A DNA stretch of 64,000 nt, taken from the NCBI RefSeq assembly GCF_023091745.1, contig NW_026291780.1, positions 124,001-188,000 of the forward strand, in the 5' to 3' direction. Below, piece by piece: positions 60,401 through 64,000 of the stretch (positions are counted from its first letter, which is position 1; each line of letters starts with the position of its first letter). This stretch comes from Budorcas taxicolor (taxonomy: Eukaryota; Chordata; Mammalia; Artiodactyla; Bovidae). A program made the position numbers and the translations under genes. The notes under the pieces were generated by a model that searched no databases, was not told where the DNA came from, and saw only the letters and a program-made list of their open reading frames with translations.

Positions 60401-63400
60401 GGGAACTCTTTCCCGACCAAGCAGGGAAAGGATCCCTCATCTCGAGCTACGAGGCGGAAACGGGGCTCCTCCGGATGTGGGCGGGACCCTCGTGATTCCT
60501 GTCGAGTGGAGACGGGTATGTCGGGGAACTTCTTGATTTGCACCAAGGGTGTGAAGGACCCTTTCGAAGTTCCAGAGGTGAGGTGTGATCAGCCTCGAGA
60601 CGCCTCAGCGGAAATGGGCCTCATCTCGCCTGGAGGGGAGAACCTCCTGGATTTTCTCTAGTTGCGGCAGGTCTTCTCGAGTTTCGACGGGGACCTCAGG
60701 GACCCGCTCTGGTGGCCTCAGGAAAGGCCAGTCCCCATGCGAGTTGCTAGGGGACCTCTCGGGATTCCTCTCCCGTCCATGCCGGGGCCTCAGTCCTTGT
60801 GTGGAGTCGGGGCCGGAACCTGAGGATTCCTCTCCAGTGTTGCCATGGATCTTGGGGTGCTTCTGAGTCTCCCCAGGGGAGTCAGGCCTCGTCTCGAGTG
60901 GGGGCATGCACGTGCGCTTTCCTCCCGAGCTGCAGCAGTAGTGTCACGCTTCCTGTCACGTGGATCAAGGGATCTGTGGCTTTCCCTCGAGGCTGTCCCT
61001 CGAGGCTTTCCCACGAGGCTTTCCCACAGGGCTGTGCCACGTGTCACCTTGGTGTGAGTCGATCCTCGGCGTGAAAGACGAGCCGGTGAAGGGAAAAGAG
61101 GTTCCTCTGGAATGGACTGAGACATCTGGGGGACTCTTGGAATGGTGGCACGACCCTGGAGTTCCTCTCGCCGTTCCTGTTGAGAGGGCCTCCTCTTGAG
61201 ATGCGACGGGAACGCCGGGAACTCTTTCCCGACGAAGCAGGGAAAGGATCCCTGATCTCGAGCTACGAGGCGGAAACGGGGCTCCTCTGGATGTGGGCGG
61301 GACCCTCGTGATTCCTCTCGAGTGGAGACGGGTATGTCGGGGAACTTCTTGATTTGCACCAAGGGTGTGAAGGACTCTTGCGAAGTTCCAGAGGTGAGGT
61401 GTGATCAGCCTCGAGACGCCTCAGCGGAAATGGGCCTCATCTCGCCTGGAGGGGAGAACCTCCTGGATTTTCTCGAGTTGCGGCAGGTCTTCTCGAGTTA
61501 CGACGGGGACCTCAGGGACCCGCTCTGGTGGCCTCAGGAAAGGCCAGTCCCCATGCGAGTTGCTAGGGGACCTCTCGGGATTCCTCTCCCGTCCATGCCG
61601 GGGCCTCAGTCCTTGTGTGGAGTCGGGGCCGGAACCTGAGGATTCCTCTCCAGTGTTGCCATGGATCTTGGGGTGCTTCTGAGTCTCCCCAGGGGAGTCA
61701 GGCCTCGTCTCGAGTGGGGGCATGCACGTGCGCTTTCCTCCCGAGCTGCAGCAGTAGTGTCACGCTTCCTGTCACGTGGATCAAGGGATCTGTGGCTTTC
61801 CCTCGAGGCTGTCCCTCGAGGCTTTCCCACGAGGCTTTCCCACAGGGCTGTGCCACGTGCCACCTTGGTGGGAGTCGATCCTCGGCGTGACAGGCGAGCC
61901 GGTGAAGGGAAAAGAGGTTCCTCTGGAATGGACTGAGACATCTGCGGGACTCTTGGAATGGTGGCACGACCCTGGAGTTCCTCTCGCCGTTCCTGTTGAG
62001 AGGGCCTCCTCTTGAGATGCGACGGGAACGCCGGGAACTCTTTCCCGACGAAGCAGGGAAAGGATCCCTCATCTCGAGCTACGAGGCGGAAACGGGGCTC
62101 CTCTGGATGTGGGCGGGACCCTCGTGATTCCTCTCGAGTGGAGACGGGTATGTCGGGGAACTTCTTGATTTGCACCAAGGGTGTGAAGGACTCTTGCGAA
62201 GTTCCAGAGTTGAGGTGTGATCAGCCTCGAGACGCCTCAGCGGAAATGGGCCTCATCTCGCCTGGAGGGGAGAACCTCCTGGATTTTCTCGAGTTGCGGC
62301 AGGTCTTCTCGAGTTACGACGGGGACCTCAGGGACCCGCTCTGGTGGCCTCAGGAAAGGCCAGTCCCCATGCGAGTTGCTAGGGGACCTCTCGGGATTCC
62401 TCTCCCGTCCATGCCGGGGCCTCAGTCCTTGTGTGGAGTCGGGGCCGGAACCTGAGGATTCCTCTCCAGTGTTGCCATGGATCTTGGGGTGCTTCTGAGT
62501 CTCCCCAGGGGAGTCAGGCCTCGTCTCGAGTGGGGGCATGCACGTGCGCTTTCCTCCCGAGCTGCAGCAGTAGTGTCACGCTTCCTGTCACGTGGATCAA
62601 GGGATCTGTGGCTTTCCCTCGAGGCTGTCCCACGAGGCTTTCCCAAGATGCTTTCCCACAGGGCTGTGCCACGTGCCACCTTGGTGTGAGTCGATCCTCG
62701 GCGTGAAAGACGAGCCGGTGAAGGGAAAAGAGGTTCCCCTGGAATGGACTGAGACATCTGGGGGACTCTTGGAATGGTGGCACGACCCTGGAGTTCCTCT
62801 CGCCGTTCCTGTTGAGAGGGCCTCCTCTTGAGATGCGACGGGAACGCCGGGAACTCTTTCCCGACCAAGCAGGGAAAGGATCCCTCATCTCGAGCTACGA
62901 GGCGGAAACGGGGCTCCTCTGGATGTGGGCGGGACCCTCGTGATTCCTCTCGAGTGGAGACGGGTATGTCGGGGAACTTCTTGATTTGCACCAAGGGTGT
63001 GAAGGACCCTTTCGAAGTTCCAGAGGTGAGGTGTGATCAGCCTCGAGACGCCTCAGCGGAAATGGGCCTCATCTCGCCTGGAGGGGAGAACCTCCTGGAT
63101 TTTCTCGAGTTGCGGCAGGTCTTCTCGAGTTACGACGGGGACCTCAGGGACCCGCTCTGGTGGCCTCAGGAAAGGCCAGTCCCCATGCGAGTTGCTAGGG
63201 GACCTCTCGGGATTCCTCTCCCGTCCATGCCGGGGCCTCAGTCCTTGTGTGGAGTCGGGGCCGGAACCTGAGGATTCCTCTCCAGTGTTGCCATGGATCT
63301 TGGGGTGCTTCTGAGTCTCCCCAGGGGAGTCAGGCCTCGTCTCGAGTGGGGGCATGCACGTGCGCTTTCCTCCCGAGCTGCAGCAGTAGTGTCACGCTTC

Positions 63401-63646
63401 CTGTCACGTGGATCAAGGGATCTGTGGCTTTCCCTCGAGGCTGTCCCTCGAGGCTTTCCCACGAGGCTTTCCCACAGGGCTGTGCCACGTGTCACCTTGG
63501 TGTGAGTCGATCCTCGGCGTGAAAGACGAGCCGGTGAAGGGAAAAGAGGTTCCTCTGGAATGGACTGAGACATCTGGGGGACTCTTGGAATGGTGGCACG
63601 ACCCTGGAGTTCCTCTCGCCGTTCCTGTTGAGAGGGCCTCCTCTTG
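51407..63646 (+). repeat. Array block H, units 64-78: ten-unit duplication
   Basis: Unit starts: 51407, 52223, 53039, 53855, 54671, 55487, 56303, 57119, 57935, 58751, 59567, 60383, 61199, 62015, 62831. Units 64-67 and 74-77 match in order 8,160 bp apart: CCTCGTGGCTG, CTCCTCCGGATGT, TTTTCTCTAGTTG, GGACTCTTGCGAAG, GGTGGGAGTCG, GTGACAGGCGAGCC, TGTCCCACGAGG and CCCAAGATGC. Units 67 and 69 share the last two motifs two units apart. Units 68 and 72 share TTTGCATCAAGG. Units outside these blocks are close to the common consensus. Confidence 0.82.
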
Positions 63647-64000
63647 AGATGCGACGAGAACGCCGGGAACTCTTTCCCGACGAAGCAGGGACAGGATCCC
63701 TCATCTCGAGCTACGAGGCGGAAACGGGGCTCCTCTGGATGTGGGCGGGACCCTCGTGATTCCTGTCGAGTGGAGACGGGTATGTCGGGGAACTTCTTGA
63801 TTTGCACCAAGGGTGTGAAGGACCCTTTCGAAGTTCCAGAGGTGAGGTGTGATCAGCCTCGAGACGCCTCAGCGGAAATGGGCCTCATCTCGCCTGGAGG
63901 GGAGAACCTCCTGGATTTTCTCGAGTTGCGGCAGGTCTTCTCGAGTTTCGACGGGGACCTAAGGGACCCGCTCTGGTGGCCTCAGAAAAGGCCAGTCCCC
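63647..64000 (+). repeat. Unit 79, partial (first 354 bp; window edge)
   Basis: The unit is cut by the window end, not by a natural boundary. It has GACGAGAACG, GGGACAGG, CTGTCGAGTGG, GTTTCGACGG, CCTAAGGG and CAGAAAAGG, the same set as units 42 and 51 and most of unit 65. The array therefore continues beyond base 64,000. Confidence 0.9.

Larger units (their letters stand above)
1..64000 (+). repeat. Satellite I array (816-bp unit, ruminant, probably sheep/goat), 78.4 copies
   Basis: The same 816-bp sequence recurs head to tail across the whole window with no interruption. Unit starts can be followed by the string AGATGCGACGGGAA at 1, 817, 1633, 2449, 3265, 4080 and so on to 63,647. Seventy of 78 full units are 816 bp, five are 815 and three are 817. 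The unit is about 60% GC by eye, keeps many CpGs, and holds about eight CTCGAG sites, usually one GGATCC and one CTGCAG. Family knowledge: satellite I of sheep and goat has an 816-bp unit and builds the centromeres of their acrocentric autosomes; related satellites in cattle (about 1.4 kb) and deer (about 0.8-1 kb) share 31-bp subrepeats. The satellite call is certain; the caprine assignment rests on recalled period length and internal structure. All units point the same way; no inversion, retroposon or telomere repeat was seen. Confidence 0.93.

Noticed and set aside
1..64000. CRISPR array, bacterial operon or phage content
   Set aside because: The repeats are 816 bp and contiguous without spacers, and there are no cas-like or other bacterial genes. 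CpG-rich 31-bp-based satellite is typical of ruminant genomes.
1..64000. Ribosomal DNA or another gene-bearing tandem repeat
   Set aside because: No rRNA, tRNA or histone-like sequence is seen, and the unit is built from a short 31-bp ancestor.
1..64000. Transposon, SINE, LINE (BovB) or retroviral insertion in the array
   Set aside because: No poly-A tail, LTR, target-site duplication or non-satellite segment was found; spacing never departs from 816 by more than one base.
1..64000. Cattle 1.715 or deer satellite I instead of sheep/goat
   Set aside because: The cattle unit is about 1.4 kb, not 816 bp. Deer satellite I is near 800 bp to 1 kb and cannot be fully excluded without a database comparison, but 816 bp fits the caprine form best.

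Overview
The window is one uninterrupted block of satellite DNA. From base 1 to base 64,000 it holds head-to-tail copies of a GC-rich unit of 816 bp: 78 complete copies and a 354-bp start of a 79th, all in the same orientation. There is no unique spacer, transposon, tRNA, rRNA or credible gene. Seventy complete units are exactly 816 bp; five are 815 bp and three are 817 bp. Copies differ mainly by scattered base substitutions.

The period, the many CTCGAG sites, the high CpG content and an internal 31-bp subrepeat ladder match satellite I of ruminants. The 816-bp length points to the sheep/goat (Caprinae) form, which is the main centromeric satellite of their acrocentric autosomes; cattle satellite I (1.715) has a unit of about 1.4 kb. 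The family call comes from recalled knowledge and the visible 31-bp structure. The exact species cannot be read from the window.

Unit numbering: unit 1 starts at base 1 (AGATGCGACGGG). Layout by shared variants: units 1-8 (1-6,527) repeat in a four-unit register; units 9-18 (6,528-14,684) are a mosaic of three or four unit types with most of the one-base deletions; units 19-20 (14,685-16,316) carry a displaced copy of the first region's types; units 21-33 (16,317-26,926) contain a nine-unit and a three-unit duplication; units 34-41 (26,927-33,455) alternate two types; units 42-56 (33,456-45,695) show a clear nine-unit duplication plus adjacent twin units; units 57-63 (45,696-51,406) are more diverged and have lost CpGs; units 64-79 (51,407-64,000) show a ten-unit duplication. 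No single higher-order repeat spans the window, so the array looks built by repeated local segmental duplication and exchange, not by amplification of one fixed multimer.

Each unit carries its own small structures: 31-bp subrepeats with a TCGAG-like core, a five-copy 13-bp array, three CACGTG palindromes within 135 bp, and a 7-bp-stem inverted repeat. Several frames stay open for 100-200 codons in nearly every unit on both strands, but nothing supports translation. The most interesting content is the record of array evolution (mosaic units, moving haplotype blocks, changing register) and the dense methylation-sensitive E-boxes, not a protein-coding system.
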